NCBI RefSeq assembly: GCF_910592395.1
Contig: NC_088316.1
Coordinates: forward strand, 16,802,001 to 16,866,000
Source: Lineus longissimus
Taxonomy: Eukaryota > Nemertea > Pilidiophora > Heteronemertea > Lineidae
Length of the DNA: 64,000 bases
Direction of reading: 5' to 3'
Positions 28,091-41,015 of this stretch are shown in pieces (position 1 is the first letter of the stretch; the number at the start of each line of letters is the position of its first letter). Position numbers and translations under genes: made by a program. The notes under the pieces were generated by a model. That model made no database searches and was not told the DNA's origin. It saw only the letters and a program-made list of their open reading frames with translations.

Positions 28091-31000
28091 GGATCGTAAT
28101 GCATTCTGGGAAACGACTCTTCCACAGGCATGGGGATTTTCTTGGGGCGCCTGTTGAGTCACAGGCAATTGAAAATATGTCGAATTGGTTGTTTTAGGTC
28201 TCATTAGGGACTTTTTTGTATTCATGCGCGGCCAAGCCCTAACCGTAGTTCCTAAAACCATTAATTTCTCGGTTCTCACAGTACGTGAGTGTTGATTTAG
28301 CAGTTGTTTTGGTAAAGACATGTTTTTCTGGAGTTTCTGAAACCTAAAGCGCTACTCAATAGGCGGCTTACAAGAAAATACGCATTTACTGTTGCTGCCG
28401 ACGTATGTGTACACTTAACTTGGAATGTGCGTCGGCCCCGTGTTGAAATGCCGTACAGTGCCAGTTGGTGCGCTTTTCGTTGATTTGTGCAAAATTCAAC
28501 ATATCTCAAAAGTTCAATGGTTGACCCTCGATTTTTTTTGATTTTTGTGTAGCGTTAGCAACTGTCTTTCGTGGGAGAATGGTCACTGTAAGAATTATTC
28601 AGGAAGAAATGTATGATATTTGGGGTTTTTCGTGATTGTCCGGCCCAATTGGCAATATGCCATTTGGGATGGTGACACCCCCTCTTCATGCGCGTTCCTA
28701 CTTCCTCGGGGAAAGAGGTCCTTTTTGGCCTGCCGACTCGGGGGAAACTCGGGAAAATACCCGAGAAATACTAGCTTAGGGGTTGTTTTTCGAGAATTCT
28801 GATAGAAACCCCCCCCCCCCCCGAGAAAAACATTGATTTCTGGGGGTAAATTCCATTTATTCCCCGAGGGAGGATCCAGAAATCCCAGAGACAGATGAGC
28901 GTCGAATGAAACTCACTACAACATGTACAAAATGTGCGAAGAAGTAAACAGCGTCAATATTTTCCACATTTGCCGGGACTACTAGTTATAATCTTTACTA
29001 ATAGATGGCAGCATAGACAAATGACCTGCAACGTACATAAAACGTAGTGGGGTCAATACCAATTAATACCGAGAGTATTTGCACTACATATAGAGGTCGT
29101 GATAAGTAAGTTTGGATAACAATAAGTTCGGCAACGGTCGTCAGTACCATGTTTGGGGTTCATGCAAGTTCACGGGATAACTCGTCCTCCATTTCCCCCC
29201 CCCCCCTCAAAAGGGTGGAATTTCCACCCAAAACTGGGAAATTTTAATTTTAAGAAGTTGGGTAGTTCCACTCTCTTAGCTCAGATGGCAGCACCTGCCA
29301 TAAGTGTCCCTGGGCATGACGCTTATGCTTGCCAATATCTCCTTGGGCAAGACACTTTCCTTGTATGTGCCCTTGTTCAAGGAACTTTCTTTGTCTTCAT
29401 GGGCGTGCTGACATCACAACCTGCTACTGATAGGTCACAACCAGGTCATATGATATCATAACATGACATAATTTCGAAGAAAGTAAACAAAAATAGCAGT
29501 TTCATTCTAAAACATTATTTTTATTCAACTACTTACAGTTAAGAACATCACATGCAGCATGACACTAATCACAACATCATTTGTGGATGTGTGATGGCTA
29601 GCATTATTATGCATATTTGTGGTCAAAATCAATATTCTTTTCCACCCATTAATACATTATCACTTCACTTTCAGCTGCCCCATGGAGCCACAGCCAAATG
29701 GATGGAATCTCTAACATACAGCTCAATCTGTTAACAGGACACCCTCCAAGACTTTTTTTTGTCTAAAATTCTTAAATACTATTTATTTTGACCTTTGTTA
29801 ATATCATGTTAATATCATAAAGATATGACTCTTTATTCAATGAAGAAAGCCATCCTATCGGAACAAAGGGTGATCTCAATTCTTGCAGTGCAGGAGAAGT
29901 CCATCTATGGTGTCAGTCATCATTTGTTTTGTTGGTTTGCGTTAATTTCTTCCTTGATGAGAAGAGACAGTCTTTCAAATCCCTGCAATGACAAGAAGAA
30001 GATTCCAGTGAGACAATTTGGTCAGTAATTCGGCACTAATCCCTGAACAGGAGGGGAGAGGGTTTGCATTGACTGTTTAATGTCACTGCTTTCTGAGTAA
30101 TTTCTGTTTGATGGGCTGACTCTCTTCTTGTCCTTGTTTACATACATCTTATATGCATGCTGTCCACTGGCTCATTATAAAGGCAAATGAAGACACATTA
30201 GCATTTGTCCATTGTGAGAATTGAGTATCAGTTTGAATCAAACACACAACTTAATTCAATTCTTCCTACGTACTGACTAAGGTGAATATGATGGATGTAG
30301 TCAAGACTCAAATTCTGCCATGACCAGTTTGAGCCATAACCCATACCAATCAAATCCTGCAATGACATACACTTGTATCAGGGAATCATACCCTAATTTC
30401 ACCAATAATACATAATCAGCAAATCACATTGGTGATATAAGGCTAGTTATCAAAGCCCTTTGTCAAGACAGAGGACATGCATAAATCACAGGTAGTTTTT
30501 CGTAAACAGCCCATAAGATTACACTTGCTGATTAGTATGACTAAGTTTATCTGAGATATGCACCATTGTTAGAAACACCCAGTTTAAAGTTATTTATTTA
30601 CCGAGGTGGCTCTGCTACAAAAGCCGAGCTAAGCTTAGAAATAAGGTAAGTTTTGGAATCAAGCATTTCTTTAACATACTTGAAGTGTCAATTCCTTCTG
30701 ATTTGTTGGCTTGTGTCTTTCTTCCCAGAAATATCACCACAAAAGCACACTTAACCTCTCTGCCAACTGACCTTTAATGTGAGATAATGGTGAAGTGGCC
30801 TCACACTCAAGAAAAATGAACTTGATGAGATAAAGCCTTCTCCCCATAATGAGACAGAATCCAGATTTAAGATGGCTAATGTGACTGTGGTGGCCATATT
30901 GAAAATCGAATCCTGCTGATTTTTGAAAGGAACCTTGCCCAACTCTCACACACTAAAAACTGATTTGATATGGTCCAAGCCATTCTTCTGGATATCGATA

Positions 31001-31111
31001 GAACCAATAACTGGATGAACAGACAGACAGACAGACAGTGACAACAATACCCCTCTAGCCCCTAGTTTGTCACTGTTCTAAATCCCTTGTTCTAATGTCC
31101 TCTTTCCAGGA
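28091..31111. other. Intergenic region between GLYR1 and the first Ig gene (shared upstream side)
   Basis: It holds the GLYR1 promoter near 28091-28600 and presumably a 5' non-coding exon of the first Ig gene. Poly-C tracts lie at 28809-28822 (C14) and 29195-29206 (C12). A CTCGGG/CCCGAG inverted repeat lies near 28739-28766 and a short CAGA repeat at 31019-31038. A GGGCAAGACACTTT word near 29346 resembles motifs common in metazoan SINEs. No coding exon is supportable. Confidence 0.5.
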
Positions 31112-31705
31112 ATGGAGCGAATCTATGCGGCTGCAATTGCAGCGCTGGTGATCTGCACCTGCCAAGCCTTGGTACCAAACTGGTCCTACAAAGTCAAGTA
31201 TGGTTCACATCTTGATGTCGAATGTGACGATCCCAGGAACCTGACAAAAGGTGAATTGGCCGATTCGTACAAGTGGATTCTGCCCAATCTGACGGTCGTT
31301 GCAAATACATGGACTGACGGGAATCGCCGAGTTGAGGGAACGAAGGGGCAGACTCTACACATCACAGAAGTCAAGGATGCCGTTTATGGGATCTACCATT
31401 GCTTATATATGGCCACAGTGAACGGAACACAGGGGGAGTACGTTTTGAAACGAGGTGTGAATGTCTACGGACCGGCCTACGAAAACTGGATGCAAGAGTA
31501 CCGCAATAAGTTGATCATAGGTGGTGCTGCAGCAGGTGGAGTTTTAGGATTGGTCAGTTTTGTGTGTTTGGTTTATAAATGTCGCTGGAAAGCGCCAAAA
31601 GGGGGCAAGGACGATTTTGAAGAGGGGTACAATGGCGGATTTCAGGATGACGGAGTTTATGAGAATCTTCCCAGAAAAAGTGCAGAGGGTGAGAGTAAAT
31701 TTTGA
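31112..31705 (+). CDS. Small single-Ig transmembrane protein (tandem paralogue 1)
   Basis: Predicted type I surface protein of 197 residues; function unknown. It has a signal peptide (about 1-19), one Ig-like domain with C38 and C97, and sequons NLT, NLT and NGT. A GPAYE block comes just before the membrane, then a TM helix (about 134-156) and a short tail with GVYENL. A splice acceptor (CTTTCCAG) ends two bases before the ATG, so a 5' non-coding exon is expected. GTGAGA at 31689-31694 could act as a donor, so the native C-terminus may continue in another exon. The next plus-strand gene (33125) is a clear paralogue. I do not recognise the family. Confidence 0.75.
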   Translation: MERIYAAAIAALVICTCQALVPNWSYKVKYGSHLDVECDDPRNLTKGELADSYKWILPNLTVVANTWTDGNRRVEGTKGQTLHITEVKDAVYGIYHCLYMATVNGTQGEYVLKRGVNVYGPAYENWMQEYRNKLIIGGAAAGGVLGLVSFVCLVYKCRWKAPKGGKDDFEEGYNGGFQDDGVYENLPRKSAEGESKF

Positions 31706-33124
31706 TCTCGGGTTCCAAATTGATATTTTTAGGTGTTTGAAAGATTGTTAAAGGAACAACATTCTTTGACAATGTCAGAATGGTGGTTCGGAACGGTCTT
31801 GTATTCTTCACAATTTTAAATTAAAAGATATTTTTGATAAAACTGTAGATAGATGGTAACTTTACACATGTATCAATGAAGCAATGAATGTCAACTTTAA
31901 ACAGATTGAAGTAAAAGAGATTACACCAAAAAGTATTCTTCATTTCTTTGGAAATCCGGCTACATTTCTGAAATTGCTTTTTCTCCCTACCCCTTCCTCT
32001 CTTCAAGGGAGCGTCACCACATGTGTGGACCGTGCTGATTCTCTTATGCACGACTCAATAACTTGACCTTAACAATACCGTCAACACCACACCTTGGATT
32101 GGGTCTTATTCAAGTCCACTCTTGATTTCATCGTTACTATAGTGTTCATGTTTGCTCTCTTGAGATAATCATAAATCAGCCTACCTCAGTACTATCAAGA
32201 TCTCATACTACAATAGTACTTGGCTTTCGATTATCTTGAAAAACACATATCCATACCCTGTTCTGAAAAAGTAGGCAGAAATTCACTTCAAATATGTTTT
32301 TTACAAATGCTGCAACAGGGCTTCTTCTTTTTCTGTGTTTGCTCTGAGCGAGGACTGGAGGTGTCACATTCTCCAGGGAGTATTTCTCCTCCAAGACACT
32401 CACTGCCTCTGAATTATGATGTTGTGTGGATTTAATATACACATGTACCTTTGGCATGGTTTGTCAATATAGTCTCCCTTTAGCATCACTACCATTAATT
32501 TTACTTCAATTTAATATCGACCTCAAAAGGATGGATATCATGAGTGCTTTCTCAAGAAACTTTCGATAATTGTAGATAAAACTCAAAAGGAAAGTATTTT
32601 CATTGATTTTTCAGAAATTTGGGCTAGTAGTCCTCTCATATCAAATGTAGTAGATTGATTATATTGAAAGAGTGAGAAAATTAGTAGGCAAATACCTACA
32701 AATCAGAAGAGAAGTTGTAAGTGACTCTGGAAGAACTCTAGAGGCGACTGTCATTACAAGGTAAGAAACATGGGAGGGTTGTATACATTGGGGATCCTTT
32801 ACATTCTTCGGAGCTCTAATTAAGGTGGTTCGTTCCTTTCAATGTCTGTGGCTTCTGGTACAGTGCAATTTTGGCCCAATGACACGGATCCATGTGTGCC
32901 ATGTGTGCTGTAAGCACACTGTTTAGTTATATGGCCAGCCCCGGTCATAGACCCGTTGACTGTCTTTGGTTTGCGATGAGAAGTTCATCTCAAGTTACGG
33001 TCCCTTTTTTTATTGGCTTTTTTGTTAAGGGAACTCTCACAGAAAGAGCTTCACTCCTAAAACAAACAATCAAATCAAAGTCAGAGGATTTCTCTTATTT
33101 TAGGTCAAACTATACTCCAACAGC
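31706..33124 (+). other. Spacer between the tandem Ig genes
   Basis: No coding exon is supportable. ATTAAA at 31820-31825 may end the first Ig transcript. The polypyrimidine/AG acceptor near 33095-33104 belongs to the second Ig gene; its 5' non-coding exon could be here but cannot be placed. Confidence 0.45.
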
Positions 33125-33997
33125 ATGAAGGTAATCAGTATTGCTCCCTTGATTTTGATGCTACTGGGAATGAGTGATGCCACAATAGTCCAACACTGGA
33201 ACTACAGAGTCATCCGTGGAAAGAGTTTCATGCTGGAATGCAATGACCTGAGACGAAATGGGACCTACGACAACATGCACGATTTCTCATGGATATTTCC
33301 TGATTTGATGATACACATCAAAGGCTACACAGATGGGAACGTCCTGGTCGAGGGGAAAACCGTCAGCATAGGCAACCTGAATGAATCCCTGGAAGGAATC
33401 TATCACTGTCAATACAACACCATGAACGGCACAGAGAAAATACCGCAAATTGTAAAGCGGGGGATCAACTATGGCGGTCCTGCCTATGAAACACGTTTAG
33501 ATGAATACGCAATGAAACTTGTGGCTGGTTTTGTCGCCTTGATTATCCTCCTCATTTCAACAATTGTGTTATGTTTGGCCTATGAGTGTCACTGGTTTCA
33601 CAGGAGACAGGTTTTACCGGTTGTGGAGGAAGGAGGGAAAACGGGCACTCATTATGGGTCGGAGCAAGAAACAAATCTCAGAGCTGATAACCCTGCATTC
33701 GATATGTCTGATTCAGAGCTCAAAGGAGAAAGTGATGGCCCCATGAACCATAGGGACAGTGTTCGCCCTGAGCAGTTTCGGAAAGCATCCCAGGTACTTG
33801 GGGAGCAGAACCTCCCGCGAACTCCAGAGGTTGATGCTGACGATGGTACAAAAGCAACAGATGATGGAGTCGATAATCCTGAACTTGATGGGGAAGAGCC
33901 ACACAAAGAACTTAGGAAATCACCAGAGACCCTCGAGGAGGAAAACCTCCCCACGACTCAGACGGATGCGGCTGTTTTGATGGTGTCATCCCTTTAA
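33125..33997 (+). CDS. Single-Ig transmembrane protein (tandem paralogue 2)
   Basis: Predicted type I surface protein of 290 residues; function unknown. It has a signal peptide (about 1-19), an Ig-like domain with C39 and C95, TM helix (about 132-154), then a long acidic, proline-containing tail with NPAF and a C-terminal VSSL. Blocks shared with the upstream gene include W-x-Y near the N-terminus, FSWIFPDL versus YKWILPNL, TDGN...VEG, GIYHC, and KRGIN-x-GGPAYE versus KRGVNVYGPAYE. The tail is much longer than in the paralogue and not alignable to it. An acceptor lies about 20 bp before the ATG. No known family is assigned. Confidence 0.78.
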   Translation: MKVISIAPLILMLLGMSDATIVQHWNYRVIRGKSFMLECNDLRRNGTYDNMHDFSWIFPDLMIHIKGYTDGNVLVEGKTVSIGNLNESLEGIYHCQYNTMNGTEKIPQIVKRGINYGGPAYETRLDEYAMKLVAGFVALIILLISTIVLCLAYECHWFHRRQVLPVVEEGGKTGTHYGSEQETNLRADNPAFDMSDSELKGESDGPMNHRDSVRPEQFRKASQVLGEQNLPRTPEVDADDGTKATDDGVDNPELDGEEPHKELRKSPETLEEENLPTTQTDAAVLMVSSL

Positions 33998-34149
33998 AAG
34001 CACAGTCAACTATCAATTTTAGTTACATCTGGCCCCCTGGGTCATTGATGTAGATAAGGCTGTACTGAGTAACTTAATGCACAAGCCAGCATGATAAAAC
34101 TTGGCATGTATTATACTTACTTTTATCTTGTTTAACTCTATTAAAATCT

Positions 34150-34337
34150 AAAAGGTGACTATAGGAAGAAGCTAGGAGGTCAAATTGGTCTTTAGATAAC
34201 TATTGTACACATTGATGATAATATTCCTAATACAAGCGTGAATAGTTTCAATGTACTGTAAGATAGTAGAGACCCCTATCAGACACTTATGTAACTTAAT
34301 CTGACCTACAAGGCTCTTGCCTGTAGTCTCCCTTTAA
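34150..34337 (+). mobile_element. MITE-like element, copy A
   Basis: About 188 bp with inverted ends: the left end begins AAAAGGTGACTATAGG and the right end reads CCTGTAGTCTCCCTTTAA. Internal blocks (a TACAAGC word, AGACCCCTAT, ACTTAATCTGACCTAC) recur in copies B and C. No coding capacity. Confidence 0.5.
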
Positions 34338-37201
34338 ACAGGAGACTTCCACATCCAAGGAAACTTTTGGAATGAAAAAAATGCCACTCGTCAGAAACCT
34401 TTCAAGCTCATAAGAAATCAATCAATTTTAACTGATCGAATCTGATCAAAGCAGTTCGCACTATGCAATTCTTTCAACTACCATAGTGTGGCAGCACTAA
34501 CAAAGGACTGGTCACTCAGCCGAATGCTGCAGTTCCATGAGCGATTCACAGGGCAAAGTCAATGATGCTCAGATGAATGAAAACCCTGGAGATTAACACC
34601 AATAGTGTATTCGGAGATTATCGCTAATAGTAAATGCGGAGATCAGCACTATAGTTAATTCCATTCTAGATATCCAAGAATTTATATCATCTCTGGATTA
34701 TTACACTGGATACGATTTTGTTATTCCGATGAAATTCTATTAAGCGAGTTTGGATATAATTCTCAAGTTTGTAAAAATTGGGAATCTGATCGGAACTATA
34801 TTGGACATATATAATTTCACTACCACACGGTAGGTTTATATCATTTTAATATAACTTAATGAATGTTTTTTTTATTGCTGTATTTATACATGTATCATCA
34901 CGACGAATTCAATGCGGGGAATATTATTCATCAATTACCCATTGTACAAGCATAATTGAATTTGTACTAGGGACCTTTTCTGTTTAAACACCATGATTAT
35001 CCTGTATTAACCCCTTCTGTACCAGTATTCCCGGAGAAATATTTAAAGCAAACCTGTTGGCTCCAAATTTCATGCGTTATTCTTTGTATCCATCAGTACA
35101 ATAAAAAAAAAATAATTAGAATGTTAAAAATTTACCCATGAATTACTTCATTTCAGAGGTCACAAGGATAAAGCAAGGACAAATTTCTGAGATCGACCTG
35201 TGGCTCAATTGCTAAATTCAAAATAAAATCATTTTATCCTGAATCTATTTTCTAAGCCAGTTTATGAAATTTCTCAAAGTGATCCGCATCCAATACATTT
35301 CACTTGGCCTATTCAATTCTAAAGTGCCGCTTGCAAGCCCCACATATCTCTGCTTGAGTAAGCAAATAAAAGATAAAATTAACACCCAATTCTGAATCAA
35401 CTGCGGTTCTAAACCTGTTTGATGGGAGTCTGATGGAAAGTGGAAGAATTTCATGAATTTTCCCCCTGGCTAGACGTTTTAAACACGAAAGTAAACAAAG
35501 GTACTTGTAACTACCTCGTAAGCTCAAACTATGCTTGACTGATTTCCAATCTCTGCGATCTTGTTTTGTTTCTGTGACTTTTAACTAGGCGATAATGTTT
35601 CTTCATTTTTCAAGATGTCAGGTAATGCACAACATTCATGAAGGCCTGGCTCCACTAAGGCATCTTCCCACAGCTTTTGGGAAGGATTAGTGGTTGATCT
35701 GATCAAACTATTGGAGGAGCTTAACAACTTCAGCAACCTTTGACTTCTGATTCCAAATCTTCCTTCATTTTTTAAGAAGTCAGGTAGGGCTCAATCAGAA
35801 AATGTCATAAATTTTTTGAAAAATTTGTATTCAGGCAAACATGCAATAGGTAGATCTGTATCAGACTAACGGCCTGCACTTTGATATAAAATCATGCCAG
35901 AGCACTATTTGCAGTTTTTTACTGCAGTTTCTCTGTTTTTTTATGAAGCCAGGCTGTGCACACACAATAAACTTGCCAGACGTCAGACTTTTAAAAAAAT
36001 TAGCGCCGACAACACAGGAATAGCGGTAGTTCTGATTGATCTGTTCCCCATAGGTTACGTGACTGATGGAAATGCTCCCCTGGATCGATCCAAGCGAAGC
36101 AGCACCAACAAAGTAAGGCCAGAAAAAGCAAATTTCTGTTTTATCTTTTTTGTCTCGGAGTCTGCAGTCCAGGTGGTGCCTTCTGCCAACATTAGAGTCA
36201 GAGCCGTGGAATTCATAAAGAACAAGTCAATATGCATGCACCATCTTACGATAATCAGTCTTTTTATGACACATCCTGTATTTCAGTTATGAACAAGGAC
36301 ATGTTACACACTCAACTTATTGATCTGTATGTGAAAGTGTGTATCATTTACAACCAATACAATGGACATCCTATCAAGACACAATAGACACCCAGGTAGA
36401 ACAAATATGCAATCCCAAAGAGATGGGTCTTGAAGGGACAATTGTGTAAAAGTCTGGTTTTGTTGAGAAACAATTTGTGGCAGTAATTGACCTCATTAAT
36501 ACACCAGGTGAAATCAGGATAGATTACATGGTCGACCTTTTTTGAAACACCCAGTAGTCCATTAATGGTTCGATGACACAACCAATGACAAGCTGATATG
36601 ATTAATTGATTGATTTACCATGATAAGTAGGTTTTGTTTACACACCATATTATGGGCTCATTCTTGATTATCTCAATAGAGACACAGAAAGAACAAAATA
36701 ATATGTACCAACCTCTCAATCAAGGCTATTGTTGGACTATGAGCCATGGTCCCTTGCACTGGGTGTCTATGCCGGGACAAGCCATGGTTGCCATACAGGG
36801 TTAAAAGTGTAACCTGCACTGGACTCACCAATCTCTGGCATAAACCACAAATACCGACAAAGGGATGCTCCCATGATTGTACAACCATAAGTAATCAACA
36901 GAGTCAATCGAATTGCAGACGAACAAGAGAGTACTTGGCAAGGGAGGAGCATGCAACTGACCCCTGGAATGCAAAGATGCTAGCTGGACGTGGGCATTTG
37001 GGATGTTGGGAAGTAATATATCCCCCACTATCCATTCTTAAAAGAATATCTGACCACTAAACATGATTCAACCAGAAATAATGGACTACTGTTTGCGGAC
37101 ATCCAATCTCAAGAGACCACTCGGCGATGATCAGACAGCGTATTTGCATTGAAACAGAAACTCTCTTGAGAGATTTCAATCAAAGCTTCTGGAACCAAGA
37201 C

Positions 37202-37365
37202 TTAAAGGGGGACTTAGGCAGGAGCTAGGGTCGCTATCTGATTCTGCTAATATGCACAGTTATGGGACTGTGTCCTGTTGTTCCTCGTACAAGCATAAAT
37301 GGTTTTCTTGTACTGTCAGATGGGAGAGATTTCTATTGACGACTTCATGCAACTTAATCTAAAGG
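37202..37365 (+). mobile_element. MITE-like element, copy B (degraded right end)
   Basis: It shares the left end (TTAAAGGGGGACTTAGGCAG), the GTACAAGCATAAATGG block and CAACTTAATCT with copy A. The right terminal repeat is poorly preserved. Confidence 0.45.
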
Positions 37366-40300
37366 GGAGGCTCAACTGTCATTACAGCCTGGATGTGTTC
37401 AGATAGTGGCTGCCTAGGTTCTGTCAATACCATGCAATTGGCATCCTGAACTATCCGTTCTAAAAACAAATACCACAAGTGATTCATTCAACTGATATCG
37501 ATTCTCTCGAGACTACTTGGCAATGATCAAGCATCTAATTTGTACTAAACAGAAATTCTCCTGTGAGATTTCGATCAAAGCCTTCTTTTCTTGTCATGAG
37601 CAACAAGCTCAGACCAAAGGGTATGTCAGTTATAAAATAGCTAATGATATATTGAAGCAAGCACTGCAAACAGCAAAATGCATTAGGTTTGCTTCATTTT
37701 CTGGTACACCCTGTGTTTATAGTCAAAACCTTTATCCAAATCTACATCAGAGCTTGGTAGCTTCTCCTGTCTGTTGAGACTACGCTAATGGTAGTTAATC
37801 TGAGGTCATTACCTCTAACTGTCAAGAGGACGGGCCACGCAGCATGTGCTAATGCACGCTACTTGCGACCTAGCGATGTTGAGCAAGAGCTATTTTGTCT
37901 TGGATCATTCAGATCACAGGCAAATGTGCCCAGGATTCATTTTACATAAATCTTGCACATTAAAAAGTTAATGTTCATCCAACATAAATTTTACAGTAGT
38001 TGGCGGACAAAAACGTTTTAGCTCTACATGTGAGGAGAAAACCAAAAGATTTTGCAGCAAAGAACAAGGTCGAGGCCACTGTCCTTGATAACTAACAACA
38101 CTAAAACAAACTGCGAAAATCTCAAACAGCGCTTTTACAGCTTTCAGCCAGTATTTTATTGGCAGGTTGAAATCTATGAAATAGCGATCATATCTAATTT
38201 TATCACAAAGTACTTCTGGCTACTTAAAAGTGGCCATTTAGATGAATTCTTTCTGTGCACTCTGAGCCCAGGTAAACATGCCTGATGTTCTTACAGGTGC
38301 AGTATTCAGTTTGACATTAAGAATTAGAATTGATATTTCTCATGTTAATCAGCTCATGAAAGTGACTTTATAGCTCATCACATTGGTGTTTATTGGTTAT
38401 CAATAGAAATAAATCTGCTGGGGAAAATCTATAGAGCTTGTTTTACCGGTCATCGATACAGCCCACACAAATCAGGAGAAATCAAGAATCTACGCAATGA
38501 GAAACTGTCGATTGATTTCAAGATCATTGTTAACCCCTTGAGGATGGTATTGGTTCTCATGGTAATACTGCCTCAGGAAGTTGCTAAATTTGCTCACCAA
38601 TCCAGTCTCATAATCCGATTACATAGAAATCGTCACTACAGAGATTTTTCAATGGTCTGCCCCACATCATACTGAAAGAACACCTGCTCGAAAGAAGGTG
38701 ACTTAGACAAAATCACCCATGTGACTGCATTTGGCCACATTGGTGTAAACGCATTACAGCTGAATTTCATTTGATACACCTTTCACGTATCCAAGAAACT
38801 CTGGCGGCCAAAGAGCAACCAGTCGCAGGTGGAAAAGTACATCAATTTGTATTCTACTCTACTTCAATGAACCAACGACCTATCATGAATCCATCGGATC
38901 AACTCAACCATATAGCTTCCATCTGGTTGCAGTCTTGCCTATCGCCAACAACAGCACGCTCCTCGTGTTCCTAAACAACGTTTACGATAAGTTTTTGACG
39001 CCCCGCAATCTGATTTTGTCATCGCATGACTGATCGGATTATCAAGACGGTACCTCAGCGTGATTCAACAAAGACGACACGCTAGTTTCGATTTCTTTTT
39101 CATTTTTATCAAAGAATAACTTGCATGTAAGAAAATGGAGTCAGATGTTCGTGCTTGTAGGCAGCGACAAAGCTATCATTCACTTGTAGCCTTAGGCAAG
39201 TCACTTCAGAGGTGCGAGGTGCAAGCCATTTTGATTTCTTTTCATTTTCATCAATGAATAGCTGACCCGTCTAACTTTCGGTGGAAAGCTGAGGTGTGGT
39301 CAGTTCTGGCTGAAAACTTTGAAAGCTTCAATGTCTTGGCACGTGGCCTCACAGACGTCAGTTTAAATAAGGCCTGAAAACAGTTCTGTTTATAAGCCAC
39401 CCCATTGCTACACGCATGTAGATTTACAGTGGCATTACTTTCTCGATTGCTGAAAGCTGTGACATGTTCTCGATATCCATTTTATCTATTTGAAGACAGA
39501 GCTGTCACAATTAAAAGTAGAATTTTCAATCCAATCACCAAGCAAGTCAATTCATATCTCAAACATGTCAGACAGATCTTCTGAAAAACACAACAAAATC
39601 ATCATCTAATAAATTATGAAGCATAAACTCAGTCGTGGAAAATTTAGTTATGGAAGTTCCATTTGTGCAATTAATGTCAGATAAACTAAGTTTGCGAGAT
39701 TTTGGATGGTGGCTTTCAGAGGGCAATGGAACAGTTGGTAAAAGTACATTAGAGATACAGATTCTAGCACAGCTTGATTGCTAAAATGAATATAAAAGGC
39801 ATGCAAGTATTACCTCGCTTATAGTATCAACCTTTTTATCGTTCTCCACGTCACGACATGTACTATTGATGGCCCTCAAAGATTTCTGACTGACCACTCA
39901 CTAGAGAAGCAAACTAGCACGTATTGCCATGGGTGTGGCTGACGCCAGGTACTGTATTGAATTATAGCCATATTGATGTGACTTACATCAAAGACGACGA
40001 AGCCGGCGGGCATCATTGGGGGAGGAGGAGACTGCCGCGATCATCTGATAATTTGTCTAAAAATAGCAACGCAGACCGTGATGGATGCTAAATATATTGA
40101 GGGTAATGAGTCTGGGGATATCAAAACAGTGGATATTTAATATCAGGATGGACTTGAACCAATTAGTGATGATCAGCTTGAAAAAACCATTATGTCTAGC
40201 TAAACCCGGGAGAGAATAATGCATGAAATGATAAACATTCATATTTTTCAACCATTATTTTTCAAACGTAATAAATTTAGTAGCAAAATGTCATTAAAAC

Positions 40301-40929
40301 ACAATATAAAATGATGACATTTGCTGTACTTCTTCAACATTGTCTACATGTAGGTCATACATTTCACTAACATATGTAGTGATTTATTTTTCAAATCGAC
40401 AAATCGTTCCATGGCTATTAAGGAGGTAATTTCCATCTTGGCTGTGTATCACGTGGCTTTTGGGGGACAGCTGTAGGTCTCTTATTATTGATAACATATT
40501 CGACCTTTGGGGTCTAAACCAGCTGCCCCTCCTTGGTATATGGAACCACTATGCAAATCTTGTAGATTTGTAAATAAGTAATAGTAAACATAGTTAGGGC
40601 GATGCAAGTTGATTATGTGATTCTCATCAGTCATCAGCCATCTGGGTAAGATCATAAAATGGAAAACAACATTATGAAAATGCCATTTGCTTTGATAAAA
40701 ATTTCTGTTATGATTAGATTGAGTATCATGGACTTTGTCAGTGAAGATAAAAAAGTGCATGCGGGTGATGAGAACTTCACAATCTTCTTCCCTTCGCCAA
40801 AAATGCATGATTTGTCTAATTGGTAAATATCTCCAAGTATGATTGGCAGACAGGGCTCAGCTTGCAGACAGTTTATAAATCACTGTCCAGAAAGGATCTG
40901 TCCATATCGTTTTGGACGATGGAGTGAAA

Positions 40930-41015
40930 ATCAATCATTCAATCAGTCAGTCAATATAGCAATCAGTGAATCAATCAACAAATCAATCAATCAATTAAGC
41001 AATCAATCAATCAAT
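40930..41015 (+). repeat. Degenerate (CAAT)n tetranucleotide tract
   Basis: Runs of CAAT/CAGT repeats with interruptions. On the minus strand it reads as a GATT repeat, like the tail of the SINE at 394-622, so it could mark an old minus-strand SINE tail. Confidence 0.7.

Noticed and set aside
27977-28321. GLYR1 start extended upstream to 28321
   Set aside because: The frame is open, but the added residues do not resemble PWWP proteins, and the ATGs at 28090/28081 sit right before the domain.
35894-36292. 132-codon plus-strand open frame
   Set aside because: No domain or exon signals; overlaps weak repeats.
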